Shown here in pieces: positions 7,589 through 14,903 of a stretch of DNA of 17,444 nt. The DNA lies in assembly GCA_023136715.1 (NCBI GenBank), contig JAGLQT010000048.1, positions 1 through 17,444 on the forward strand. Reading direction: 5' to 3'. The stretch comes from Gammaproteobacteria bacterium (GTDB lineage: Bacteria > Pseudomonadota > Gammaproteobacteria > SZUA-229). The notes beneath the pieces were generated by a model, which was given only the letters and a program-made list of their open reading frames with translations, was not told the DNA's origin and did not search any database. Each line of letters opens with the position of its first letter. Position 1 is the first letter of the stretch. The position numbers and the translations under genes are program-made.

Positions 7589-8203
7589 TTATTTGTTTTT
7601 TAATGTATCAAATCGTGCCTGAAAACGATCCAGCTGGTTTCGCAAAGCATCCACATCTTGATAGAATTTTTCCAGCTCGGGCTTACTCACTACATCCCGA
7701 CTTTCTTCCTGAAGATATTCGGACACATCCGAGGCAACATCACTGGTCGACTGTCGTCCCCAGCTTATTATTTTTTTTGCCAGGCTGGATAAATGGTGCG
7801 CTGGTGCATCGCCGATAATTCTGGCCATGTATTCTTCCCAGTCAACTTCCATTTCTGAGAGAATTTTTTTGAAGCTTCGACCAAGGCGAACATCACCTTC
7901 AATCTCAACTTCACCTTTCAGCATTAGCGGTGCCACATCTTTGCTCATGCTCATTTTCAGCAGTGCCACTGGCGACCCTTTGAGCGTGGTATCCGCAGCA
8001 GCTTCATATTGCTCGACGACATCCATACCCGCCTGGTGTGGCAGGAAATACAGGGTTTTATCCACACCCGTTATTTCTACTGCAATCACCCGACCTTCAA
8101 GTTCGGCTATTTTTTCTGTGACTTCAGGATCCAGCGACAAATACCGATTAATCATGGCCTCCAGCCAGATAATTGATGTCTCGCTCACTGAGTTCAATGA
8201 CAT
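7589..8203 (-). CDS. ubiJ: Ubiquinone biosynthesis accessory factor UbiJ (SCP2 domain)
   Basis: UbiJ is a soluble accessory factor that, with UbiK, binds lipid and supports the late ring-modifying Ubi complex. The 204-residue length is close to E. coli UbiJ (201), and the gene sits between ubiE and ubiB as in other gammaproteobacteria. An SCP2-like lipid-binding domain fits about residues 10-110, with VIAVEITGVDKTLYFLP, a TTLKGSPVALLKM block and KGEVEIEGDVRLGRSF. The C-terminus (about 170-203) is a heptad-rich coiled coil, LEKFYQDVDALRNQLDRF, the usual place for the UbiK contact. The start lies two bases past the ubiE stop and lacks an obvious Shine-Dalgarno, so translation is probably coupled to ubiE. 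Assignment rests mainly on size, fold pattern and context, since sequence conservation in this family is low. Confidence 0.92.
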   Translation of the reverse strand: MSLNSVSETSIIWLEAMINRYLSLDPEVTEKIAELEGRVIAVEITGVDKTLYFLPHQAGMDVVEQYEAAADTTLKGSPVALLKMSMSKDVAPLMLKGEVEIEGDVRLGRSFKKILSEMEVDWEEYMARIIGDAPAHHLSSLAKKIISWGRQSTSDVASDVSEYLQEESRDVVSKPELEKFYQDVDALRNQLDRFQARFDTLKNK

Positions 8204-8205
8204 AT

Positions 8206-8952
8206 TTAAAGTTTGAAGCCTTTATGCAAGGCGACAATTCCGCCTGTCATATTATGATAGGTGCAACGCTCGAAACCAGCATTTTCCATCATCACTTTCA
8301 ATGTTGCCTGATCCGGATGCATACGAATAGATTCAGCAAGATAACGATAACTTTCTTCATCGTCAGCAATAATCTTGCCCATCAATGGCAATATTTTGAA
8401 TGAGTAAACGTCGTAAACTTTATCCAGACCCGGTACCACGGGTTTGGAGAATTCCAGTATCAGCAAACGGCCACCGGGTTTGAGTACGCGGTGCATTTCT
8501 TTTAGTGCTTTGTCTTTATCGGTAACGTTACGCAACCCAAAAGCAATGGTGACACAATCAAAAGCGTTGTCTTCGAACGGTAATTCCTCGGCATTGGCTT
8601 CGACAAACTTCACATTGCCGGCAATACCTTTGTCAATGAGACGACGACGGCCCTGCTCCAGCATTGCCGGATTAATGTCAGAAATAATCACTTCACCGGT
8701 TGCACCAACCTGCTTTGACATCTGGATAGTTAAATCACCGGTACCGCCTGCAATATCGAGTGCATGCATGCCTTTCTTCAGGCCGGTGTGCGCCATGGCA
8801 ATTTTTTTCCAGATGCGGTGCACACCAAATGACATGACGTCATTCATGATGTCGTACTTACTGGCGACCGAACTAAACACTTCCGCGACCAGACCTGCTT
8901 TTTTATCCGCATCAACCTGTTTGAAACCAAAATGTGTTTTATTGTCTGACAT
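8206..8952 (-). CDS. ubiE: Ubiquinone/menaquinone C-methyltransferase UbiE
   Basis: UbiE is the SAM-dependent C-methyltransferase of ubiquinone and menaquinone synthesis, methylating the benzoquinol or demethylmenaquinol ring. From the chosen start the protein has 248 residues (E. coli 251). It shows the N-terminal KYDIMNDVMSFGVHRIWK signature (33-50), the SAM-binding motif LDIAGGTGDL (65-74), DINPAML (92-98), the FGLRNV block, LKPGGRLLILEFSKP, and a C-terminal NMTGGIVALHKGFK. A longer frame reaches 9033, but it would overlap DUF971. The ATG at 8952 has a clear AGGAAAAACA ribosome site and gives the conserved N-terminus, so I use it. The gene follows DUF971 after 26 bases and precedes ubiJ by two, placing it in a long transcript that probably also carries hslVU. 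Confidence 0.96.
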   Translation of the reverse strand: MSDNKTHFGFKQVDADKKAGLVAEVFSSVASKYDIMNDVMSFGVHRIWKKIAMAHTGLKKGMHALDIAGGTGDLTIQMSKQVGATGEVIISDINPAMLEQGRRRLIDKGIAGNVKFVEANAEELPFEDNAFDCVTIAFGLRNVTDKDKALKEMHRVLKPGGRLLILEFSKPVVPGLDKVYDVYSFKILPLMGKIIADDEESYRYLAESIRMHPDQATLKVMMENAGFERCTYHNMTGGIVALHKGFKL

Positions 8953-8978
8953 TGTTTTTCCTGAATGACTTTTTAGCG

Positions 8979-9332
8979 CTATACCTTGCGTTCGTGTCCC
9001 GCTTCTTTCAGGCGGTCTAAATAATTCTGCCACTTCGTTTCATAGTCGGTACCTAGTTCTAATAAATATTCCCAGGTATAAAGCCCCGTATCGTGCTCAT
9101 CATCAAATATCAGCTTTAAGGCATAGTTACCCTGTGGCTCGATGCCTGTGATATTCACCTCCTCTTTATTAAGCTGAAGAATTTCCTGACCAGGACCATG
9201 ACCGGTTACTTCTGCGGAAGGCGAATAGACCCTTAAATATTCACAGGGTAATTCATGAATTGTGCCGTCATCATAAGTTAGCTCAAGAACTCGACTTTTT
9301 TGATGCAAACTAATATCGGTTGGTTTTGCCAT
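8979..9332 (-). CDS. DUF971 / GBBH-like N-terminal domain protein
   Basis: This 117-residue protein belongs to the family called DUF971 or gamma-butyrobetaine-hydroxylase-like N-terminal domain. Family marks are LELTYDDGTIHELPCEYLRV at about 16-35, the SPSAEVTGHGPGQ loop, GNYALKLIFDDEHDTGLYTW at about 68-87 and a closing YLDRLKEAG helix. In other proteins the domain is fused to 2OG dioxygenases or to Mrp/ApbC-type ATPases, and it has a Zn- or Fe-binding character in some structures. The stand-alone form has no firm function that I know. There is no signal peptide, so it is cytosolic. It lies 20 bases after hslU and 26 before ubiE, a linkage seen in several gammaproteobacteria. The sole cysteine is in the ELPCEYLR stretch. 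Confidence 0.93.
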   Translation of the reverse strand: MAKPTDISLHQKSRVLELTYDDGTIHELPCEYLRVYSPSAEVTGHGPGQEILQLNKEEVNITGIEPQGNYALKLIFDDEHDTGLYTWEYLLELGTDYETKWQNYLDRLKEAGHERKV

Positions 9333-9352
9333 AGTGACTACTCGTGTGTTCT

Positions 9353-10681
9353 TTAAAGGATGTAACGGCTAAGATCTTCATCTTCGACCAGCTCGTTCAG
9401 GCTGTTATTTACATAGACTTCATCAATGATAACTTTTGTGCCCGACTTGTCCGGCGCATCATAAGAAATTTCATCCAGCAATCTTTCCATCACGGTGTGC
9501 AGACGACGAGCACCGATATTTTCAGATTTCTCATTCACGCTGGAGGCAATTTCAGCAATACGCTTTATACCATCATCAGTAAATTCTAATTCCACACCTT
9601 CAGTTTTCATCAACGCTTTGTATTGCACGGTCAATGCTGCATCCGGTTCGGTCAAGATTCGCTGAAAATCTTCTGCATTCAATGCATCCAGTTCGACGCG
9701 TATCGGTAAGCGACCCTGTAATTCTGGAATAAGGTCTGAGGGCTTGGACAGATGAAAAGCTCCTGAGGCGATAAATAAAATATGGTCAGTTTTGACCATG
9801 CCATATTTGGTGCTCACGGTGCAGCCTTCAACCAGCGGCAGCAAATCACGCTGCACGCCTTCACGCGAAACGTCACCACCACTACCCGAATCTGCGCGTT
9901 TGGCAACCTTGTCCAGCTCATCAAGAAAAACGATACCATTCTGCTCCGCATTTTCCACCGCTTTCGCCTTGATATCTTCTTCCTTGAGCAGCTTGCCTGC
10001 CTCTTCATCCAGCAATACTTTTCGCGCCTTCTCAATGCACATTTTATCGGTTTTCTTACGATCACTCGCCATATTCTGGAAAACGCCCTGCAACTGGCTG
10101 GTCATTTCTTCCATACCCGGTGGCGCCATAATTTCCACACCGACAGGTGAAGCCGAAACCTCGACTTCGATTTCTTTATCATCCAGATCACCGGCTCGAA
10201 GTTTTTCCCTGAATTTCTGGCGAGTACTCGATTCCTGCGCTTCCGGCTCACCAAACTCATTGCGAGCAGGTGGTAATAAAGCATCAAGAATACGCTCTTC
10301 CGCGGCGGCTTCTGCCAGATGTCTTACGTTTTTGACTTCCTGTTCACGCGCTGTTTTTACAGACATATCGACAAGATCACGGATAATCGAGTCAACTTCC
10401 CTGCCAACATAGCCCACTTCGGTAAACTTGGTCGCTTCAACCTTGATAAATGGTGCATTGGCCAAGTGCGCCAGACGACGCGCAATTTCAGTTTTACCCA
10501 CACCGGTAGGGCCAATCATCAAAATATTCTTGGGTGTTATTTCATTACGCAGTTCCTGGTCGACCTGCATACGTCGCCAACGATTTCGCAGGGCAATGGC
10601 CACTGAACGCTTGGCATTTTGCTGGCCGATGATGTGCTTATCCAGTTCCTGTGCTATTTCGCGGGGTGTCATTTCAGACAT
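9353..10681 (-). CDS. hslU: HslU, ATPase subunit of the HslUV (ClpYQ) protease
   Basis: HslU is the AAA+ unfoldase that feeds proteins into the HslV peptidase in the cytosol. The 442-residue protein (E. coli 443) has Walker A GPTGVGKT at 57-64, the GYVG substrate-gripping pore loop at 90-93, the intermediate I-domain at about 110-240, Walker B IVFLDELD at 250-257, and the sensor-2 block GARRLHTVMERLLDEISYDAP near residue 385. The C-terminal LSRYIL tail is the conserved peptide that inserts into HslV and opens its active sites. The gene follows hslV after 36 bases, in standard order. The ribosome site is weak (AAGAAA just before the ATG), which would fit coupling or lower translation than hslV. 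Confidence 0.98.
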   Translation of the reverse strand: MSEMTPREIAQELDKHIIGQQNAKRSVAIALRNRWRRMQVDQELRNEITPKNILMIGPTGVGKTEIARRLAHLANAPFIKVEATKFTEVGYVGREVDSIIRDLVDMSVKTAREQEVKNVRHLAEAAAEERILDALLPPARNEFGEPEAQESSTRQKFREKLRAGDLDDKEIEVEVSASPVGVEIMAPPGMEEMTSQLQGVFQNMASDRKKTDKMCIEKARKVLLDEEAGKLLKEEDIKAKAVENAEQNGIVFLDELDKVAKRADSGSGGDVSREGVQRDLLPLVEGCTVSTKYGMVKTDHILFIASGAFHLSKPSDLIPELQGRLPIRVELDALNAEDFQRILTEPDAALTVQYKALMKTEGVELEFTDDGIKRIAEIASSVNEKSENIGARRLHTVMERLLDEISYDAPDKSGTKVIIDEVYVNNSLNELVEDEDLSRYIL

Positions 10682-10717
10682 ATTTTCTTAACCTATAATT
10701 CGTTTTAGCGAGCGGCT

Positions 10718-11266
10718 TTATTGCTGCTCGGCGCCTAATTCTTCAATCGTGCGATTCTGGTTTGTGTAGATACAGATGTCACCGGCAATTGCCAGACTCT
10801 TTTCTACGATGTCACGCGCGGTCATCTCAGTGTTATCAAACAGGGCACGTGCTGCAGACTGGGCATAAGAGCCGCCCGATCCAATAGCAATTAAGTCATC
10901 GTGGGTGTCAATGACATCACCCGTACCGGAAACCAGCAGCGAGTGTTCATGATCGGCCACGATCAACATAGCTTCCAGCTTGCGCAACATGCGGTCTGTG
11001 CGCCAGTCTTTAGCCAGCTCAACGGCCGCGCGCTTTAAATGTCCGCTATGACGCTCCATCATGCCTTCAAATCTTTCCAGCAGGGTAAATGCATCCGCGG
11101 TTGCACCGGCAAAGCCCACTACCACTTTATCGTGATAGATTTTGCGAACTTTAGTGGCATTGCCCTTCATGACGGTATTACCCAGGGTTACCTGGCCGTC
11201 ACCACCGACGACGACTTTGCCGCCTCGACGCACTGTAATAATGGTTGTACCGTGAAATGTCTCCAC
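10718..11266 (-). CDS. hslV: HslV, peptidase subunit of the HslUV (ClpYQ) protease
   Basis: HslV is a threonine peptidase related to the proteasome beta subunit and forms a double hexamer capped by HslU. The 182-residue sequence begins METFHGTTIITVRR; removal of METFHG would expose the catalytic Thr (T7 here, T1 in mature numbering). Other active-site residues fit: D23 (mature D17) in GGDGQ and K39 (mature K33) in MKGNATKVRKI. The GTG start at 11266 is supported by a GGAG seven bases upstream. The 59-base gap to xerC could hold a promoter: it has a TAAAAT -10-like hexamer, but no convincing -35, and no clear sigma-32 site was seen even though this protease is commonly heat-induced. Confidence 0.98.
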   Translation of the reverse strand: METFHGTTIITVRRGGKVVVGGDGQVTLGNTVMKGNATKVRKIYHDKVVVGFAGATADAFTLLERFEGMMERHSGHLKRAAVELAKDWRTDRMLRKLEAMLIVADHEHSLLVSGTGDVIDTHDDLIAIGSGGSYAQSAARALFDNTEMTARDIVEKSLAIAGDICIYTNQNRTIEELGAEQQ

Positions 11267-11325
11267 GTCAAAACTCCAATAATCTCAAAGATTGGTAATT
11301 TTACACGAAACGCTGACAGGAAAGG

Positions 11326-12243
11326 CTATTTGCGTGACCGAGGATGAGCCTTGTCATAAACCCCTGCTAGATGCTGGAAATCCAGATGGGTGTAGATTTG
11401 TGTGGTACTCAGATTGGCATGACCCAGCAATTCCTGCACGGCACGCAGGTCACCGGATGATTCCAGAATATGCGAGGCAAAGGAGTGCCTGAACATATGA
11501 GGATATGCATTGCTATCGAGGCCTTTCTTCAGGGCCCAATGTTTAAGCCGCATCTGCACACTTCGGTTACTGATACGTCTCCCCATTTTGCTCAGGAACA
11601 GAGCCTCTTCTTCCTGCTTAAGCAGCATAGTCCTGGCTTTCATCCAGAGCTTTAGCGCGGCCGCAGCTTTTTCCCCAAAGGGTATACGCCTTTGTTTATT
11701 GCCTTTACCGGTAACGCTGAGTATCTGCTGCTGCCAGTCAACATCGGCCAGATTCAAGCCGGTCAATTCTGATAGACGTAAACCGCAACCATATAATAAT
11801 TCCAGCATGGCGTGATCTCTACGCGCTAATGGATCATCGTCAGAGGTTGTGAGTAAATTATTTAGCTGATCAACACCCAATGTTTCGGGCAGGCGTTTCG
11901 GTGATTTAGGTGCAGGTACACCATCTGCCGGATTATTTGCCAGGCCATGATGTCTACACAGGTAATTAAACAGACTACGAACGGCTGATAAACGCCGCTG
12001 CAAACTACGACCCGACAGGCCTTTGCGATGTTGCGCGGAAACAAAGCGCCTAACCAGGGCTTCATCAATACCCGCCCAGCTGGTTTGATCCTGCTCGAGA
12101 CAGAACTGGCTGAAAGCCTGAAGGTCGCGCCGATAGGCAGATAAAGTATGTTTGGAATATTTGCGCTCGGATTCAAGATAAATAAAAAAACGATCTAACT
12201 GAATTTGCCATTCAGTCACACCCGTAGCCTGCGCTTTGCTCAT
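11326..12243 (-). CDS. xerC: Site-specific tyrosine recombinase XerC
   Basis: XerC works with XerD at the chromosomal dif site to resolve dimers before cell division. The 305-residue protein has the N-terminal SAM-like core-binding domain (about 13-100, with SKHTLSAYRRDLQAF) and the C-terminal catalytic domain. Catalytic residues are visible: R156 in GCGLRLSEL, K180 in TGKGNKQR, H249 and R252 in HMFR, H275 in LLGHANLSTTQIY, and the nucleophile Y284. Being between DUF484 and hslV, in the dapF-DUF484-xerC order, it is XerC and not XerD or an integron or phage integrase. The start is three bases after the DUF484 stop. Confidence 0.97.
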   Translation of the reverse strand: MSKAQATGVTEWQIQLDRFFIYLESERKYSKHTLSAYRRDLQAFSQFCLEQDQTSWAGIDEALVRRFVSAQHRKGLSGRSLQRRLSAVRSLFNYLCRHHGLANNPADGVPAPKSPKRLPETLGVDQLNNLLTTSDDDPLARRDHAMLELLYGCGLRLSELTGLNLADVDWQQQILSVTGKGNKQRRIPFGEKAAAALKLWMKARTMLLKQEEEALFLSKMGRRISNRSVQMRLKHWALKKGLDSNAYPHMFRHSFASHILESSGDLRAVQELLGHANLSTTQIYTHLDFQHLAGVYDKAHPRSRK

Positions 12244-12246
12244 GGG

Positions 12247-12966
12247 CTATTTTTCCAGATGCACTGCCAGCGCAGCACTCACCAGCTCGCCTATCTGGCT
12301 TAAAAATTCAGTACCCATGGAAGTCTGGAAACGATCAGCCTCACGACTACCCAATCCCAGCAAACCTAGCTCTGCACCCGCTACCAATGGAATAACCGCT
12401 GCTGATGCAATTTCCACGGCTTTATCACCAAACAGGAAGTTATTCTGCTCGGGTGAACTTCGACCACAAACTGGATTCTTCTGCTTGAGCATGGTTGAAA
12501 ACTGGTTTAACTCCTGCGCATCAGTAGACACGAACAAGCCGGGGTGTTTTTCTGCCAGCTCGATGTTATCTGAAAATAATTTAATATCCGCAAATTCAGC
12601 TTTGAGTTCATTTTTTAATTCATCCAGCACAACACTAATAACATCAACCAGGTCATGCGCACCCAATAGATTGGTGGCTATGCGGTGCCGACTGTTTGCT
12701 AAACGCTCATTGACCCTTGCGATATCCATCAATTCGCACAAGTTGCTATCACCTGCTTTCAGTTTTTCTCGTAAAACACCAACCTGTCGCTCAATCAACG
12801 AAACGGCGCCCTCAGTTTGATGCGGCACTTCCAGTTCTGCTAGAAGCTCGGGGTGTTTTTGTAAAATATCCCCATGCTGTTTGAGCAAGCTGATTAACTG
12901 CAGCTCATCCGTTAATTTTTCTTCTTCTGCTGTTGTCTGCTGAGACCGTTCTGTTTGTGTTGTCAC
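12247..12966 (-). CDS. DUF484 family protein (GAF-like domain)
   Basis: This 239-residue cytosolic protein belongs to DUF484, which in gammaproteobacteria is usually encoded between dapF and xerC, as here. The N-terminal half is helical and probably coiled coil (QLISLLKQHGDILQKHPELL to about residue 90). The C-terminal half (about 95-235) has the alternating pattern of a GAF-like domain, including CGRSSPEQNNFLFGD and SAAVIPLVAGAELGLLGLGSR. The ligand and biochemical role are not established to my knowledge. The start codon is GTG at 12966, overlapping the dapF stop as GTGA, so translation is coupled. Three bases separate its stop from xerC, so dapF, this gene and xerC are surely one operon. 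Confidence 0.93.
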   Translation of the reverse strand: MTTQTERSQQTTAEEEKLTDELQLISLLKQHGDILQKHPELLAELEVPHQTEGAVSLIERQVGVLREKLKAGDSNLCELMDIARVNERLANSRHRIATNLLGAHDLVDVISVVLDELKNELKAEFADIKLFSDNIELAEKHPGLFVSTDAQELNQFSTMLKQKNPVCGRSSPEQNNFLFGDKAVEIASAAVIPLVAGAELGLLGLGSREADRFQTSMGTEFLSQIGELVSAALAVHLEK

Positions 12967-13793
12967 AATTCTATCTGCCCTTTATATACAGTTTCTGCCG
13001 GCCCCGTCATCATCAGATGCGTTCCCGCTCCCGGCCAATAAATAGTTAAATCTCCACCTCGTAACTCGACTTGTACTTGTTCATCGAGCAAGCGATTTTT
13101 AATTCCTACTGCAACCGCTGCACAAGCACCGGTTCCACAAGCCATGGTTTCACCCGCACCACGCTCGTAAACCCGCAATCGAATATTATCTCGGTCTTCG
13201 ATTTCCATAAAACCGACATTAACCCGCTGTGGAAAACGTTCATGGCTTTCAATCGCCGCGCCTAAGGCTTGCACAGGCGCATCTTTTATCGAATCCACCA
13301 GTAAAACTACGTGCGGATTTCCTATAGATACAGCACCTATAGCATATTTCTCACCATTCACCACCAGTTCATGGTATTCCGGCGTGCCCTCAGCCTCAAA
13401 TGGCAGGCTCGCTGGCTCAAAATTAGGCACACCCATATCGACGGTGACACGGCCATCAGCTTCCAGTTGCAGATGGATCAAACCACCCTTTGTTTCAACC
13501 GGAATGCTCCTGCTGTCAGTCATGCCCTGGTCAACAACGAATCGCGCAAAACAACGCGCACCATTACCGCATTGCTCCACTTCACCGCCATCCGCATTAA
13601 AAATACGATAGCAAAACTCTGCATCTTCTCTTTCGCTATTTTCTACCAGCAACAACTGATCACAACCGACACCAAAATGTCGATGCGAGATATGGCGTAT
13701 TTGCTCTTTTGTTAAAGCAATCTTCTGGTTGATGACGTCAATAACGACGAAATCATTACCGATGCCTTGCATTTTTGTAAAATTTATTTGCAT
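12963..13793 (-). CDS. dapF: Diaminopimelate epimerase DapF
   Basis: DapF converts LL-diaminopimelate to the meso form, which feeds peptidoglycan and lysine (through LysA). The 276-residue product (E. coli 274) starts MQINFTKMQGIGNDF, the normal family N-terminus, and shows both catalytic cysteines: C75 in QCGNGARC and C219 in MACGTGACAA. It also has SIGNPHVV at about 156-163. A longer frame runs to 13850, but it crosses the terminator hairpin at 13841-13871, so I reject that start. No Shine-Dalgarno precedes the ATG at 13793. A weak promoter-like pair lies just upstream (CTGGCA at 13824-13829 and TATGCT at 13800-13805, minus strand, 18-base spacer), which would put the transcription start almost at the ATG. 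Translation from a nearly leaderless mRNA is therefore possible. Confidence 0.97.
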   Translation of the reverse strand: MQINFTKMQGIGNDFVVIDVINQKIALTKEQIRHISHRHFGVGCDQLLLVENSEREDAEFCYRIFNADGGEVEQCGNGARCFARFVVDQGMTDSRSIPVETKGGLIHLQLEADGRVTVDMGVPNFEPASLPFEAEGTPEYHELVVNGEKYAIGAVSIGNPHVVLLVDSIKDAPVQALGAAIESHERFPQRVNVGFMEIEDRDNIRLRVYERGAGETMACGTGACAAVAVGIKNRLLDEQVQVELRGGDLTIYWPGAGTHLMMTGPAETVYKGQIEL

Positions 13794-13840
13794 GCGTCTA
13801 GCATAACCACGGCACGGCTTTTGTGCCAGCCTAAAAACAA

Positions 13841-13871
13841 AAAAGGCCACTCTGTTACAGAGTGGCCTTTT
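13841..13871 (-). terminator. Intrinsic terminator after the rhodanese gene
   Basis: The arms 13841-13854 and 13858-13871 pair perfectly over 14 bases (CAGAGTGGCC core) around a three-base loop. On the minus strand the stem is followed by a T-rich run (TTTTTTGTTTTT). It lies 36 bases past the rhodanese stop and 48 bases before the dapF start, so it separates the accessory cassette from the dapF operon. dapF must then have its own promoter inside 13794-13840 or rely on read-through. Confidence 0.92.
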
Positions 13872-13906
13872 GTTCAGCCTTATCTGGAATAACCAGACAT
13901 GCTGCC

Positions 13907-14566
13907 TTATTTACCAGGTACGGTGCTCAGACCCAGTACTTCCCAGTCTTGCATACCACCACGATACCATTTGATTTTGTTTGCAGGGTAACCCATCTTC
14001 AACAGGCTCTTGATGTTGTTAGGAGATTGACCACACCACATACCATTACAGAACATCACCAAAGTCTTCGCTTTAGAGAAATCACGATCGTCATCATCAC
14101 CTTCAACATTAAATTTATCTTCCATAATGTCTCCGATAGCAATCGGATCCGCTTTTGAAGCATTCAATTTAGTCCAGGGGATGTTGATTGAACCAGGAAT
14201 CGTACCCTTCTTTGCCCAGTCTGGTGTACGTGAATCAATTACCAAAATAGTTTTATCACCATTAGCCATCTTTGTTAGATAATCCATCACTTCAAGCTCG
14301 GCGATAGTTTCTACGCCCGGGGCAAGAACCATTGGCTGAATACAAAATGGTGGACAGGGACGTGAAGTTTTCGCGAAATCCTGTTTGATGGTGTTTTTAT
14401 TATTCTGGTTACGTGTAATCTTTGCTTTCTTTCCGTGATTAATTACTTCTACACTCATTACGCCTTTAGAAATGCCGACAGGTTTGTTTTCACCTTTTGC
14501 AAACACATTTGCTGAAAATGCAAAACTGGCGGCCACTAAAGATATTGTCATTGCTCTTATCATCAT
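13907..14566 (-). CDS. Exported rhodanese-like sulfurtransferase domain protein
   Basis: The 219-residue protein has a Sec signal peptide (MMIRAMTISLVAASFAFSAN, cut near VFA-KG at about 23), so it acts in the periplasm. A rhodanese domain covers about 85-212: VIDSRTPDWAKKGTIPGSIN near 109-128, the active-site loop FCNGMWCGQS at 172-181 and YRGGMQDW near 201-208. C173 is the likely sulfur carrier; C178 lies in an expanded loop, as in rhodaneses with a CxxxxC pattern. Before the domain sits PCPPFC (C71, C75), which could be a metal site or a second redox pair. An acidic DDDDRD stretch lies at 157-162. An AGGAG ribosome site supports the ATG at 14566. The gene ends at a strong terminator and follows the acidic mini-protein after 69 bases. 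Sulfur substrate and partner are unknown; it may shuttle thiosulfate- or persulfide-type sulfur. Confidence 0.9.
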   Translation of the reverse strand: MMIRAMTISLVAASFAFSANVFAKGENKPVGISKGVMSVEVINHGKKAKITRNQNNKNTIKQDFAKTSRPCPPFCIQPMVLAPGVETIAELEVMDYLTKMANGDKTILVIDSRTPDWAKKGTIPGSINIPWTKLNASKADPIAIGDIMEDKFNVEGDDDDRDFSKAKTLVMFCNGMWCGQSPNNIKSLLKMGYPANKIKWYRGGMQDWEVLGLSTVPGK

Positions 14567-14635
14567 CTTTCTCCTACTTTTTGGTTTTGTTGTTTTTACT
14601 CTATTGTTGATTGTTTAAATAAACATTCAAAAATA

Positions 14636-14836
14636 CTAATCACAATCTGGCTCCTCCTCTTCCTCTTCTTCTCCTTCACCACCTTCAGGTTTTTCACCGT
14701 CTTCCTTTTTGCTATCGTCTGTCGCCTCATCCGCAAATATAGCGCATTCCTTAATTGGCAGGCCAACACTTGCCTGTGCTGATATAAAAAACAACAATGA
14801 AAAGGTGATGATAACTATTTGCATTAGACGGTTCAT
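14636..14836 (-). CDS. Small exported acidic protein with two cysteines, function unknown
   Basis: I do not know a function for this gene. From the ATG at 14836, which has a strong AGGAG ribosome site, it encodes 66 residues: a signal peptide (MNRLMQIVIITFSLLFFISA, cut after about ASA or QAS), then a short chain with one Cys (KECAIFADEA), a linker and a very acidic tail with seven consecutive Glu before PDCD. An in-frame ATG at 14869 would add 11 residues, but it lacks a ribosome site. The mature protein is only about 45 residues, with two cysteines and roughly 20 acidic residues, suited to metal binding or to electrostatic docking on a partner. It is encoded just before the exported rhodanese and may be its partner; that is inference. 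A weak promoter-like pair (TTGTAA at 14909-14914, TACTAT at 14885-14890, minus strand) lies upstream. Confidence 0.8.
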   Translation of the reverse strand: MNRLMQIVIITFSLLFFISAQASVGLPIKECAIFADEATDDSKKEDGEKPEGGEGEEEEEEEPDCD

Positions 14837-14903
14837 AACCACTCCTGCTATACGTTTAAAACTAAACAAAATATTGAAGCGCTAATAGTACCTTTAAAAC
14901 TAT

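Noticed and set aside
8953..9033. Longer N-terminus for UbiE starting at 9033
   Set aside because: It overlaps the DUF971 gene, adds residues unlike the family and ignores the clear AGGAAAAACA ribosome site before the ATG at 8952.
9792..10412. 206-codon plus-strand open frame opposite hslU
   Set aside because: Serine-rich, low-complexity antisense shadow of a clearly coding gene. The similar frames at 8444-8968 (opposite ubiE) and 12236-12820 (opposite DUF484) were rejected for the same reason.
11267..11325. Sigma-32 heat-shock promoter before hslV
   Set aside because: Only a TAAAAT -10-like hexamer is visible; no CTTGAAA/CCCCAT-type pair at suitable spacing.
13806..13830. Sigma-54 promoter (TGGCAC) before dapF
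   Set aside because: The -24-like TGGCAC is present, but the TTGC element at -12 is missing at the right distance.
13794..13850. Longer N-terminus for DapF starting at 13850
   Set aside because: It runs into the terminator hairpin; the family N-terminus begins at the ATG at 13793.
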